A stretch of DNA of 64,000 bases. Origin: Trichostrongylus colubriformis. Lineage: Eukaryota; Nematoda; Chromadorea; Rhabditida; Trichostrongylidae. The first letter of the stretch is position 1, and every line of letters starts with the position of its first letter. The position numbers were made by a program, and so were the translations under genes. Where the stretch lies: assembly GCA_963978905.1 (NCBI GenBank), contig OZ022258.1:40966591-41030590 (forward strand), in the 5' to 3' direction. The notes beneath the pieces were generated by a model. That model was not told the DNA's origin. It made no database searches and saw only the letters and a program-made list of their open reading frames with translations. Below, in pieces: positions 11,908 through 21,966 of the stretch.

Positions 11908-13126
11908 TTTTTAACGTAGACATCATCTTTGTGTATACCTGTTAACAATTTGGAAACATAGTACTAAATTGCGTTTGCTTTTACTGCTGGTATTCTTATG
12001 TAAATTGATATTAATAGTTCAACCGAGCAACATTTGAGTAATTAATAAAATGATTACTGTGAATATGGAAAAGTGATCAAACCATAATAGATATGATAAC
12101 AATCATCTATCAAGTACACATTATTTAAATGATTTCTCCCCATGAAAGTGGTAGACCAAGGAAAAGAAGAATCCAGTCAACACAGGTAAAACAAAAAACC
12201 AAGAATCTTGGTAAGTTCACATGAAACCTCTATTGTGAACATCCAAAATACTAATGGATACTATCTATATGGCCCATATCAGTAAGTTTTAATAAAAATA
12301 AATAATTTGGTCTCAATAAACAATCAATAATGGGATTGGTTAACTGATTAATATATAAATATATTTACATCTTCAATGTTGTTTTTCTCCCTTCTTTTAC
12401 TGATGAGCACAGAGGGAGAATATTCTTTTCTGTTTGGTTTCCGTCTAAGGGCCCGTGCGAAACGGAAACCAAACTAACTCTTTGTTAAAAGCAAGTAAAT
12501 AATTGTTAAATTGTTATAACAATTAATAATCTCTTCTGACAATCACTTAATTTGAAACACACACAACTGAAAGTGAATGTTTAAATATAAACCTTCATTA
12601 TTCTAAGAAAACCTTCGCAACTACTTCATTTTGTGATGCTGTATCCTAGCCGAAATCACACTTTTATGCATGAAACTTTGCATGCTACCCACATCAGACA
12701 AATTTATGTAACTATATAGGTAACAGAAAAACTCATTCTTCCGCGGACGATATCTTTGAGACAGCTATTCGGCTCTGAGGATTACAGCCCATGACTTCAA
12801 TATACTCAAAAGGGAGTTGTTGAGGAACTTACGATTCTAGCAGTATGTACGAGAGCTACAATGATACTGTGTGGCAGAATACCAACATTCTGCAAATCCG
12901 ACGATATTCGATTGAGAAGCAAGGAGCACAATTAACTCAACGATGCCATCAGGGCACGCACACTTCTGATACACAATTCACCCGGACCCAATTCAGATGA
13001 CTTCTTGTAGGAAGCAGTCCTGAAGCATAGGTCAAATCGCATGATCCTCAAGCAGCGTTGAATTCAATTTGTCAACCTTTCAATTTGAAGTACCGTGGAG
13101 GGTGAAACCTGCACTACCATCATAAC
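11908..13126. other. AT-rich stretch without genes
   Basis: Strongly AT-rich continuation of the 10.4-12.6 kb block with no recognised gene. It holds one sharp hairpin at 12432-12474: a 13-bp perfect stem GTTTGGTTTCCGT with a 17-nt loop. GC content rises again toward 12.7 kb. Confidence 0.5.
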
Positions 13127-13607
13127 TTAAAGGCACAGTTCACGTAATTTTCGTGCGTCATCTCGCTCCATAAGAACTCCGGAAGTGCTGAAGAACACAT
13201 AAGTGAAAAAAGAGCCGAATAACCCTTTGAAAAACCATGGTAATTAGGTGCCCCTGACCTTTGGCTTCGACGAGCCTTCAGAGCAGAGGCTAACATTTCG
13301 ACAAGTTTTTGCGTGATAATATCATTCGATAAGGCTGCTATTACTAAGGGAATCCTCATTATCCTATCTTAGCGGAGTCCATATCATGCCTCTTATACAC
13401 GTATATGCCACCGCTTCCCTGCTTGCAAATCGTAAGATGGGTGTGGGTCATCTTGGGACGGTGGCCGCCATCTCACTTACAGGTTCTTCACGCGCTTAGC
13501 CCTTACCCTCGCGCCGCGGTGACGGCACACATGTTGCTCTTGTGGAAGCGGCTATCTACTCGGGGATGGAACCAAGATAATTATATTAGCGTGAACTGTG
13601 CCTTTAA
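13127..13607. mobile_element. MITE-like element, family R3, copy 1
   Basis: The 18-bp perfect terminal inverted repeat TTAAAGGCACAGTTCACG occupies 13127-13144 and, inverted, 13590-13607. The interior of about 445 bp is non-coding. A diverged copy in the opposite orientation lies at 32996-33453. TTAA at both ends may be a piggyBac-like target duplication or part of the TIR. It lies about 650 bp upstream of the signal-peptide exon at 14264. Confidence 0.75.
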
Positions 13608-13639
13608 CACATCTAACATTTCATTCTACGAGGTTTATT

Positions 13640-13792
13640 ATGGCGAAGGCTTGGAGCGACTTACACAGCGATCACCTGCGCCCAATGATGTACGCTCTCC
13701 TTCACCGTCTTCGTTATGTGCATGGACCAGATGCCATCTTATCAAATTTTGAGGAGCACTATGAACTGAATCTTAATAATATGTACTTTTAG
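13640..13792 (+). CDS. Possible small ORF or exon, unrecognised
   Basis: An open frame of 50 codons starts MAKAWSDLHSDHLRPMMY and ends at a TAG. Composition looks protein-like (aromatic and charged residues, no low complexity). The frame is open upstream to about 13598, just after a MITE. No splice sites or homologue were recognised. It could be the end of a host exon disrupted by the MITE, or chance. Confidence 0.2.
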   Translation: MAKAWSDLHSDHLRPMMYALLHRLRYVHGPDAILSNFEEHYELNLNNMYF

Positions 13793-14009
13793 CAAAATGC
13801 TGTTTTTGCAAGCGCTCAATACTTTTGCCGCATCACACACATACATAGTGGCCCAGCATAAAGTGAATTACCGCATGTTCTGGTATTACATGTGCAACCG
13901 CTGTAGTCGTCCTGGGCGGCCACGTTATGGCTTGTGTAGACGCGGGAAGACTTTTCCAGAACCTTTCGGTGCCATACGTTTGTCCTCATAGTAAAACAGA
14001 TCAAATAGA

Positions 14010-14250
14010 TGATAAGATTGAACATGTTACAGCAAGAGACGATGAGTTAAGACAAGGTAGAATACGAAAAGTCTGGAGAGTTTGCAGAGGTAAGATAAAG
14101 AGATAAGATAAGATAGGATATGCTGCGTGGATCTGGAAAAGTCGGCTGCTGGTTGATCATTTATCTGCAACGTGTACTCGAAGATAAGACGTCTCTGGAT
14201 CCCCGTCTCCGACACACCTGTTCTAGAAGAAGATAGATCGTTTCACAACA
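14010..14250. promoter_or_regulatory. GATA-motif cluster and possible trans-splice acceptor upstream of the secreted-protein gene
   Basis: TGATAAG occurs at 14010-14016. A tight run of five GATA cores follows at 14094, 14102, 14107, 14112 and 14117. AGATAAG occurs again near 14182, and TTATCT (its complement) at 14161. In nematodes GATA factors of the ELT-2 type drive intestinal genes through TGATAA or AGATAA sites. The sequence TTTCACAACAG at 14241-14251 could serve as an SL trans-splice acceptor about 13 nt before the ATG at 14264. Regulatory roles are inferred. Confidence 0.45.
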
Positions 14251-14263
14251 GTGGACAATCAAC

Positions 14264-14356
14264 ATGTGCAGCTATCAACTAGCAATGCTTGCTGTTCTGC
14301 TAGCAGCCATATTGCCTTTTTCGAACATGGCCGACGAAGAACGTACAGACTATATG
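14264..14356 (+). CDS. Exon 1 of a secreted-protein gene (signal peptide)
   Basis: The ATG at 14264 opens a 31-codon exon starting MCSYQLAMLAVLLAAILPFS, then NMADEERTDYM. This is a classic signal peptide: a short polar start, a hydrophobic core of about 14 residues rich in Leu/Ala, and a small-residue cleavage zone followed by acidic mature sequence. The exon ends at 14356 directly before a strong donor, GTGAGT, in phase 0. The product is therefore predicted to be secreted. Likely later exons lie at 24742, 25049 and 32671 on the same strand, which would make the introns very long and transposon-filled. The exon at 24742 needs a phase-1 partner, so at least one exon is probably unseen or one boundary is misplaced. 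Confidence 0.65.
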
Positions 14357-15129
14357 GTGAGTATTATACTGCCGTAAACCTTTCAGAAGAAAACGTGTCC
14401 ACAAACAATATGGTGCTTGCAAGGGTTTTTGAACGATATACATATGTATGTGCAACGTATGCAGATGATGCCATTCCAGAATTTTAGCACCTTTTCACCT
14501 GACCACGAGCTCGGCGATGGTAGCTAGGTTTGGCCTGCTCGGCGAAATCAACACCTCCAAACAGAGCATATAACTAGGAATTCTAGGTCTTGTTATGGAT
14601 GGAGTAGAGAAGTGGAATAGATTTTTCCACCAATTTCCAGGATAGTTAGAGAATCCCATTGTTTTTCATGGGGCTGACTGGGCAAGCTACTGCAGTGCAC
14701 CTTTGTAGCGGGGCGAGGTTGAGTTATAAGGGTGAACACAACCTGAAATTCAGTTCACAAAGAATCGCAGATCGAAGTAGCGGCGGATCGGCGTCCACCA
14801 CGTCAGTTATTCTGCATTATGACGTACCAGTTGGGCTGGCGCACACTACTGTGCGCGTCACACATGGAAGCATGCTAATTGGGCTTGATCGATGTCGATC
14901 GGGTAGTATCATCACTCGAACGGTTTCAGCAACGGCGAATTCAAAACGGAAAAGGGGAACAGAATTCCTCCCGTCCATCTCGTCCTTATACCACTTTAGG
15001 AATTGAGAGTCCCAGCTTTGCTGCGACGCGAGATATCAATTGTTCGCCATTCGCATTTCGAGACTCCTTATCAGCCCTTATCAGTTGCTATAGCTTCCGT
15101 TCCCTCACCATTAATGACCCTTACCACCC

Positions 15130-15236
15130 CTTATATCGCATCAAAAATTGAGAGTCCCAGCTCTACTGCGACGCGAGATATGAATTTCGTGACAGACGGA
15201 CAAACAGACGTACAGATAGACAAAGCGTTTTATATA
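15130..15236 (-). mobile_element. Helitron-like 5' end (minus orientation), interrupted
   Basis: Read on the minus strand, the segment starts TGTATATAAAACGC, then a tract of GTCTGT/GTCCGT repeats, then CACGAAATTCATATCTCGCG. The same order (TATATA, then TGTCTGTC, then GAAATTCATATCTCGCG) occurs on the plus strand at 34087-34170. A related short piece lies at 14985-15050. The extreme end is cut by the MITE at 15237. Assignment to Helitron ends is inference from the TATATA/GTCTGTCTG pattern known in nematode Helitrons. Confidence 0.4.
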
Positions 15237-15981
15237 CAGGGGGTGCCAAAAAAAAAAGTAATTTTGCCCACGGCTCACATCTGCCAATTTTACAAAACGT
15301 AGGGAAACGAAAGAGATAAAGGTATTGGGGCAAAACATTCCCGAAATGTTCCTCTAAAAGCAGGAACAAGCTGTGGCTCCTCACGTTCATGTTCATAAAA
15401 ATATGCAGGTTTCATTCGGCGCAGTCGGGCTTCGGAGTACCTACATTTAAAAATTCGCTAAAAACAGTGGAGCCAAGCTCCGTGGTAGGTCTTTTGTGGG
15501 AAGCTTCCTGAGGGTTGGCCCTTCGGTTCTTGGAAGTCACAGAGCCCCTGCTGCTTGGACAAGGCTGCTATGATCCAAAGTACCATTTTCATGCCTCAAA
15601 TCCGCCTCCGGAGGGGTTTCAGTGGTAGGGGAACGTTTTGGCTCTTGGAAACGAAGGGCGCTGGGAACCCGGGAAAAACGCAGTGTTAAAGAACACCATC
15701 CGGTATGAATCCCCTTAGGTACCCAGATTGAACGGACGTCAGCAAGATTGTGAAAGAGGGCGAAGAAATTTCGGATTTTGCCCAGTTGAGGTGATACATC
15801 TTGTTCAGTCTTTCCTTGCTCCCGTTTCTGCTCGTGCAGGAGGCTGCCACGGAGTATGATGATAGAGTTAGGTCTGCTCTTGATTCTGGGGATGAGAATA
15901 CCTCAATAGAATTTACTGTAGTTTGGCTAAATGGGGTCGAAAGTGGAGGAGACAAAATTACTTTTTTTTTGGCACCCCCTG
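15237..15981 (+). mobile_element. Tc1/mariner-type MITE, 745 bp, copy 1
   Basis: Terminal inverted repeats start CAGGGGGTGCCAAAAAAA and continue to GTAATTTTG, with the inverted copy at the right end. A TA flanks each side (15235-15236 and 15982-15983), the target duplication of the Tc1/mariner superfamily. The interior is non-coding and nearly identical to 26984-27730. It inserted into the TATATA of a Helitron-like end. No transposase; presumably mobilised in trans. Confidence 0.85.
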
Positions 15982-15984
15982 TAT

Positions 15985-16110
15985 AGAAGGGATAGCCAAA
16001 ATCGCGGATACACCTAATGTTCATTTTCTCGATCGATACGTATCTTATGCATGATGCGAATGCGCCAAATCTCTCAAATGGGGTTGGCAGCGATACGTAT
16101 CTTTTACTTC
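15985..16110 (-). repeat. Fragment of the palindromic repeat family found at 36.6-38.1 kb
   Basis: Minus-strand reading gives the landmarks seen at 36597-38125: TTGGCGCATTCGCATCATGC, GATACGTATCGATCGAGAAA and TATCCGCGATTTTGGC. Truncated copy of about 120 bases directly after the 745-bp MITE. Confidence 0.6.
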
Positions 16111-16292
16111 ACGCCGGTCCGCGAAAAATTCCGAGATGGGAAAATCTGAGAGATGGGAAAATTTGAAAATGCTGTGAAGATGAAAAAAATTAGGGATGGC
16201 GGGGCATGGGACAAGGAGTAGGGACCGCACATGAACTAGGGCGGGTTTAGATACGATATAACCATGACTGGTAGTACTGACGTAACTTACCT

Positions 16293-16523
16293 GGGTCTGT
16301 ACCCTAATGTCAGGATGCCGCACTGCGGCATGTCGCAAGTCAAACAATGCGGACGAGCTAAATTGTTGGGTCCTGAAGTGATTAGAAGTCAACTGCGTAT
16401 CGCACCATTTGCATTACGTTGTAATCGTTCCAAGACCCAACTACCGCGACGCGCAAAGCTCGCACACACTGTGTCGCACGCCGCTCATCGTCATGCGGCA
16501 TCCTGACATTAGGGTACAAACCC
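16293..16523. mobile_element. Mutator-like MITE, 231 bp, 9-bp target duplication
   Basis: Thirty-base terminal inverted repeats with one mismatch begin GGGTCTGTACCCTAATGTC (left) and GGGTTTGTACCC on the opposite strand (right). The flanks carry the perfect 9-bp direct duplication AACTTACCT at 16284-16292 and 16524-16532. A 9-bp duplication with GGG-starting TIRs fits Mutator/MULE-type non-autonomous elements. The interior is non-coding and contains CpG-rich short palindromes. Confidence 0.8.
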
Positions 16524-16588
16524 AACTTACCTTAATCCAGTGAAGTTCGACAAACAATTATGAATGAAAAGGCTTTTTGCGAGACAAC

Positions 16589-17040
16589 TTAAAGGCACCA
16601 GTAGGGGTAAGGGAAAAGCGAGATCTGGGAGCACATGTTCTCTGAAAACGAACCTTCTACTACAGAAGCGGTTATATGTGGCATTGAAAAAATCCGGCTC
16701 GGGATCTTATAACGACCCTGCAGCACATCATGTCATCCTGCGGCCCTGCGGCCGGGCGAGTCGCCGGAGAAGAGAGTGAGAAACGATCGCGGCTGGCCTC
16801 TGGCCTGTCTGCAGTTCAGCCCGGCTAGTGACGCAGAGAGAAGCCAGACAAGGGGGATTTTCTGGTTTCTATTCCTCAGTTTTTTTCCAGTTTCATGTCG
16901 TTCTTTCTCTACTCATGGATTTCTGAGCACTTCTACTTTCGTAATCCCCCAATTTGCTGAATTTGCCCATTCCGCTGTCTTTAACAATGAAATGCGGAAG
17001 GCATGGGGAAAGGCGAAGTACTGGGTAGAAATCTGGAGGT
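16589..17040 (-). mobile_element. MITE-like element, family R4 (with R1-like part)
   Basis: Starts TTAAAGGCACCAGTAGGGG at 16589. The first about 270 bases match, in reverse, the segments ending CGGTGCCTTTAA at 58563 and those at 20990-21260 (shared landmarks: GTTCTCTGAAAACGAACC, CTTCTACT, GGCGAGT). The following part (16850-16960) resembles the pyrimidine-rich right half of family R1. No coding sequence recognised. The right boundary is uncertain. Confidence 0.45.
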
Positions 17041-17321
17041 GATGCCTAGTAATGTGTAGAAAAGCCATGCATTGCGTAAAAAGTTACGCAGTGCTCGGGA
17101 CATTTAGGTAGGAGCAGTTTGTTTGCATAGATAGAAAAAACTACAAATTGAGTGTACCTGAGAGTCGTAAGTTAGTGAGTCAGAGAGCAGATAGCTCATT
17201 TTTGCCCGCAAGAGCATATTCTCCCTCGAATATGTAAGCTATTATTGCAAGTATCGATGTACTCCATCACCAGTCCACTATCTGTTTCTTATTCAAAGTT
17301 TTAGATGTATTTATTCAAAAT

Positions 17322-17480
17322 GAACCTTAAAGGCAGCTTTAGGAGAAATTCGGACGAAAAGTAAAAGAAGTAGCGAATATGAAAGCCGAGAAGCTCAGTA
17401 GTAGGACAGTGGAGAAAAACGGATGGAAATGGCCAAGAACCCGAGAAATAGGACCCCTTCCCACCGTTGGTTCTAGGAGC
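17322..17480 (-). mobile_element. Truncated R1 element
   Basis: Begins CCTTAAAGGCAGCTTTAGG, the right terminus of family R1 read in reverse, and continues with GAAAAGTAAAAGAA, GGACAGTGGAGAAAAACGG and AACCCGAGAAATA, matching the complement of 61360-61503. Cut off by the inverted-repeat element at 17498. Confidence 0.55.
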
Positions 17481-17497
17481 GGACGACCTTTCCGTTA

Positions 17498-18739
17498 ACC
17501 AGGAAGGGCTTTTTACTTCCCATGGAACTTCGAATAGGGACCCCCATCAATCGATAGAGCTTCGAACGCTGATTACAACTGGGAAAACCAAAAGTGCTAC
17601 GGGCTGCTCCGAAGCGAGTTAGGAGGGGGGACAAAGTTTGCTTGTGATATCTCATTGGCGAGGCACTTTGCCGTCAGCATGGCCGTTGTTGAGCCATCAA
17701 CGGCCACCATGGCTTGCTGGTAGTGTTCTGTAGCATAGGGGTGTTGTGCTTGCTCCCCGCCGGTGGAGGTTTTTTTGCATTTTGTGTCTCATTGTCTACA
17801 CGTTTACCTGAATGCATTATATGTATTATTACATGGTACGTTCGAAAGCCCATAACGCGCGAGCCAGTCGTTCTCGTGCAAAACCAGTGTGATTTTCATG
17901 GTGAGGGAATCAAATTACCCCAGCGGACAAGTTTTTAGCCAATTCGAGAATTTGACCAAATTTCCGAAAAATTCACGATCTATTGGGTGGCAGCAAATTG
18001 AACAAAGGAGAAGTCGTTGACCCTTGCCTAGGAAATGCTCTTATTTGACGCTTGTTTCGCACGTTTAGTGCGATCGGCAAGTGTAACAGGTATGTGTAGG
18101 TCACCTTGTTCAGGTTGCAGGATTTTTTGTAGAAGAAAATTCAAAAACTACCACTTCATCCCCTGGCCACCCCCAATTTTCCGAAGTTGGACCAAAAACC
18201 GGATTTGGCTGAAAATTCGCACAGTGGGGTAATTCGACCCGCTGTGCGTGGATATCATAATCTTTTGGAGCAACAACGCCTAATTCGTGGGGTATGGGAG
18301 TCTCTTCGACCTGATATGCTTCCCTTGTGAGTATTGTCAGTAGTTATAAATAAAGTGGCAAAGTCAATGATGGGTGTGATAGGTACCAGTACAAGGAAAC
18401 GTTCAGAAGTTAAAGAAAAGCACCTTCTGGCCATCAAACACAAAATGCAAAAAAGTCTATAGGCGGTAAGTAAACCCCCAACCCTCGTCCTGCAAATCCG
18501 CGACACTACCACTGAGCCACGTTGGTCGGTGCTAGCTCAGCAACGCCGTGCTGATGAGAAACTGCCACGCCAACGAGACATCACAGGTAAATCGCAGGTA
18601 AACTTTGACCCCTCCTAACTCGCTTCCGAACATCCCGTAGCACTTTTAGTTTCCACGTTTGTAATCAGCGTTCGAAGCTCTATCGATCTGTAGGGGTCAC
18701 TATTCGAAGTTCCATGGGGAGTAAAAAGCCCTTCCTGGT
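17498..18739. mobile_element. Long-inverted-repeat element, about 155-bp arms
   Basis: The left arm 17498-17655 (start ACCAGGAAGGGCTTTTTAC) matches the reverse complement of the right arm 18583-18739 with scattered differences. The interior of about 930 bp includes a segment (17838-18240) related to the foldback element at 7186-7455. On the minus strand at 18462-18530 is a tRNA-like A box (TGGCTCAGTGG) without a convincing B box. No transposase or clear target duplication was seen. Confidence 0.6.
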
Positions 18740-18924
18740 AAGAGGCGGGTAGCCCGCATAGGTTTTCCATTGGCATTACCAAGACGTAAACATGAAGGGA
18801 TGTTCGGAAATGCACAGCATCTATTTTCATGTGGTGAGCTTCAAGCTAAAAGTGAGAAAGCGCGCTGCGATAATTTCAATCCTGCCGGTCTCCTTGACCA
18901 ACCTCACCGTGACCAACCACTAAT

Positions 18925-19115
18925 CACGTCGCCTGGAGGCGGGCTGTCCTAAACCAAGGCGGCTTGTCCTGACGAGGCCGCCTCCGCTACAGCTCATGGG
19001 GGCGCCTTCCGCGGGGGATTTCGCCATGCATAGACCTTTCAGACCCGTAGTTTTTCACTAAATGGCTCCTTTTGGGATTTCTTACCACCCACTTTACCCC
19101 TGACACTCTTTAAAT
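18925..19115 (-). mobile_element. R1 fragment, inverted
   Basis: Reverse complement of the first part of R1 copy 1: GGCGAAATCCCCC, GTTTTTCACTAAATGG and GCCGCCTTGG correspond to 5950-6105. About 190 bases, truncated. Confidence 0.55.
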
Positions 19116-20925
19116 CGTGGAAGTTTTCAATTATAAGCAAAGCTGGTGTAAAGCCAATATTGCAATGAATATGCAATGCATTTCATTCTGAATTTGATGC
19201 CCGCTTTTTCTGAAGGCTCTCTCTTCTTCGAAAACTGCTCTAATCATATATTTGACTCATTTGCCCTTTACTTGGTTAAAAGGTACATGCGGTCATATGA
19301 CGACCACTGAGTTTTTTGCACTTGATTACAAATTAAGTGTCGTTCCGCACCTGGACGCGCACCAGCTCCAAGGAGCTTCGCATTTATGAATTTCGTGAGA
19401 GCATTCAATTGCGCGCCAGGGAAAATGATTCAGACTACAGCACGGGGAGATTTAGTCGCGTTCAGGGTGGCGTGCGCTAAAATAGTCCTTGCCCAGAACA
19501 GAACTTCCAAATTCAGTTTCATAACGGCCTAGATGCGTAGAAAAGTTGAGTCGTTGGAAAAGAAGAGAGAGAACTGTCTGTGGTGGTCGAGCGCACTCTA
19601 ATGGGCGGTATGTACTTGCACGTCGTCGCTCGATCCCAGTGCAGCTAGGAAAGAGCTAAAGAAAATCGGTGTACAAGACTAATTTCTAAGCTGATATATA
19701 TACCCAGTGAACAGAGGCCACTCACTTCGAGCGGAGCTATATCTAATCAGATGGTACTCACAGCAAAAAAATTGCAGTTCGTTTCTGGTTTAGGAAAATT
19801 CTTTCTACCGGTGAGAAATTAGATGTGATCCTTAACCGCAACAGCCACAAGATGGACATAAGCTTCCCTGGCGGAGCTCTTGCAGTGATGGTTGGTACCA
19901 TTATTGAAAATTCCCAGAAAATGCTGTGAAATAAAGTGGAGACTGGGAAAATCCTATATGTATGAGTGGGACGAAAACGAATACATATTAGACCACATCA
20001 ACAAGCGAAAGCGAACACAATTGTAGAAAAGGAAATCGAAAGGATTACGGCCGTCGATCAGTATCGATCACAATTATTGAATTTGTGCGGGGACCGGAAA
20101 TCAGTTCCGACGCGCAAGCGAAGCAAGGGTATGTACAGCACAGTGGCGGACCATGGATCAAATTATCGGTTTTTGCGTGAAAGTTGGAAATGGGTAATCA
20201 TTTACAAATGGGTGCGTGAGGCAATGCGGCCAACCTTGCGTCATCAACCAGAGTGCAAACATAGGGGAACTTTAGATAAAGACTGTTAGAAACTCTTATG
20301 AAACGTTATTCATTGTGAGATATTTTTACTTATTTATAACCCTTGTATTACCTTCAAATCAATTATTGTTGCTTTGTAGGGCTGAATTTGGAAAAGTGTG
20401 ATGAAGGTGATGAGACCCGCTTTTTCTTGCACTGATCCCGTCATATTATATACAAACATAAATGAATACACATAAACAGTGCGTCATCCAAATAACGGGA
20501 TTTTTTTTTGAAAAGATAGAATTAAGCCAAAAAATTAAGCACGGATTCGCAAAAGTGCATTTCCCGACCTCAATCAGAAAAGCAGATCCATCATCAATTG
20601 AAATGTTCGAAAATAATTTCACAAAGGGAACAATAGGCTATTCAAGTGGAAATATAAAGTGACATATGAATGAGGATATCACACGCGAAAAAGCTCGTTG
20701 AATATTTACGAATAAAAAGAAGGAAAGATCAAAAAGTCACAAAATAGTTAAGCAACTGAATTAAATCCGCCCGCTGCGAATTTTCGCACCAGTCAGTGGC
20801 ACTAAATTCGGCTGCGTCACCGCTTAATTCGCCGCGCTGTTTACACGTGCCAGCCCGGACGAGCCAAAGGCCCGTCTTCCCTCGGAAATGCCCGAACAGG
20901 CAATGCTGTTGTGAAGGGTTTGCGG
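19116..20925. other. Intron-like or intergenic, no gene recognised
   Basis: An open frame of 107 codons at 19966-20289 is rich in Arg/Lys. Another at 20500-20659 (KIKHGFAKVHFPTSIRKAD) looks mildly protein-like and ends next to a GTGACA donor. Neither has a recognised domain or a phase that joins the neighbouring exons. No repeat structure was delimited. Confidence 0.35.
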
Positions 20926-20989
20926 CACCAGTTTTTTTTTTTTTTTGAAGTTTTGACACGGCAAGTAACCCCAGAAATAGTAACCCGAA

Positions 20990-21260
20990 ATCACCCTCAT
21001 TTCCTGCACCCTTCTGCGTTACTAGCCGGGGTAGACTGCAGACAGGTGGAAAGGATAAATCAGCCGGCCACGAACGTTGTCCCGCCTTCGCCGGCAACTC
21101 GCCCGGCTGCAGGACTGCAAGACGGCACGCCGTGCTGCGGGGTCGTGATAAGACCACGAGCCGCACTTCTTCAATGCGAGTTTCGCCACATATCACCTTT
21201 TCCGAAAAAGGTTTGTTCTCAGAAAACGTGTATTTACAGTTCTCAGTTTTCTCTCACCCC
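20990..21260 (+). mobile_element. R4-family repeat fragment
   Basis: Shares an ordered set of landmarks with 58357-58563: CAGCCGGCCACGAACGTTG, ACTCGCCCGGCTG, GGGGTCGTGATAAGACC, GTTTGTTCTCAGAAAACG and a CTCACCCCTCCC tail. It lies after a T-run at 20932-20945. Truncated at both ends. Confidence 0.5.
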
Positions 21261-21966
21261 TCCCATGTTTTTAATATCCAATGTAAAACTATGTAAATGT
21301 GATGCGTTAAATGGTCCCAAAGTGTGGTCTCATATTTCATTCCACTCCATTACTGTTCGACCATGCTTTAACTATTGTGTGTCAGAAAATTACTCCAATC
21401 ATTCGAAGAGATCATGGATTACCAATTGTGCTACGCACTGTACTGCGCGAACAATACAATAGAATTAGTATGTTATTGCGAAATTGTCAACACTGCCCAA
21501 GTGATACTGATACTACTAAACTGATGATCATTATCGCTCTACATTGTGATAAGCGCAGTACTGAGCCCAGCCCAACGGTATATCTACAGATGCCTATCAC
21601 TATTTGGAATTCCACGTGGTTTAACAGTTGACGCACCCCGTTGCTACTGATACGATAGACATATACGTAATATATTCACTCCTGAGCATTTGGTGCTTGG
21701 GCAGCGTTCTTAGTTTTGGAATTTGCGGAATTGCAGGATTGCGGAATCTGCGGAAAAGATAATTAAGATGAAAGAAGATGAAGATGAAAGGAGGAGATGA
21801 AAGAAGAAAAGTTGCGGAAAAGAGAAATGCTTATGAAATTGATCAGATTTATAGCAGCTAATAGGAGCCATTAGGAAATGGATAATATAAAATCCGGTAC
21901 AACAATTCCTAGTGCTATACGACCGCCATGGTAAAAGCGTCTGATGTCCAGTGCCTTTGAGTAATA

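Noticed and set aside
12395..12466. Hammerhead ribozyme (CTGATGAG followed later by CGAAAC)
   Set aside because: The spacing and the 13-bp hairpin overlapping the GAAA do not allow the three required stems.
18462..18530. tRNA gene on the minus strand
   Set aside because: An A-box-like TGGCTCAGTGG is present, but no acceptable B box or full cloverleaf was found. At most a decayed tRNA-derived repeat.
19966..20289. 107-codon Arg/Lys-rich open frame
   Set aside because: No recognised transposase or other motif and no supporting structure. Not strong enough to annotate as a gene.
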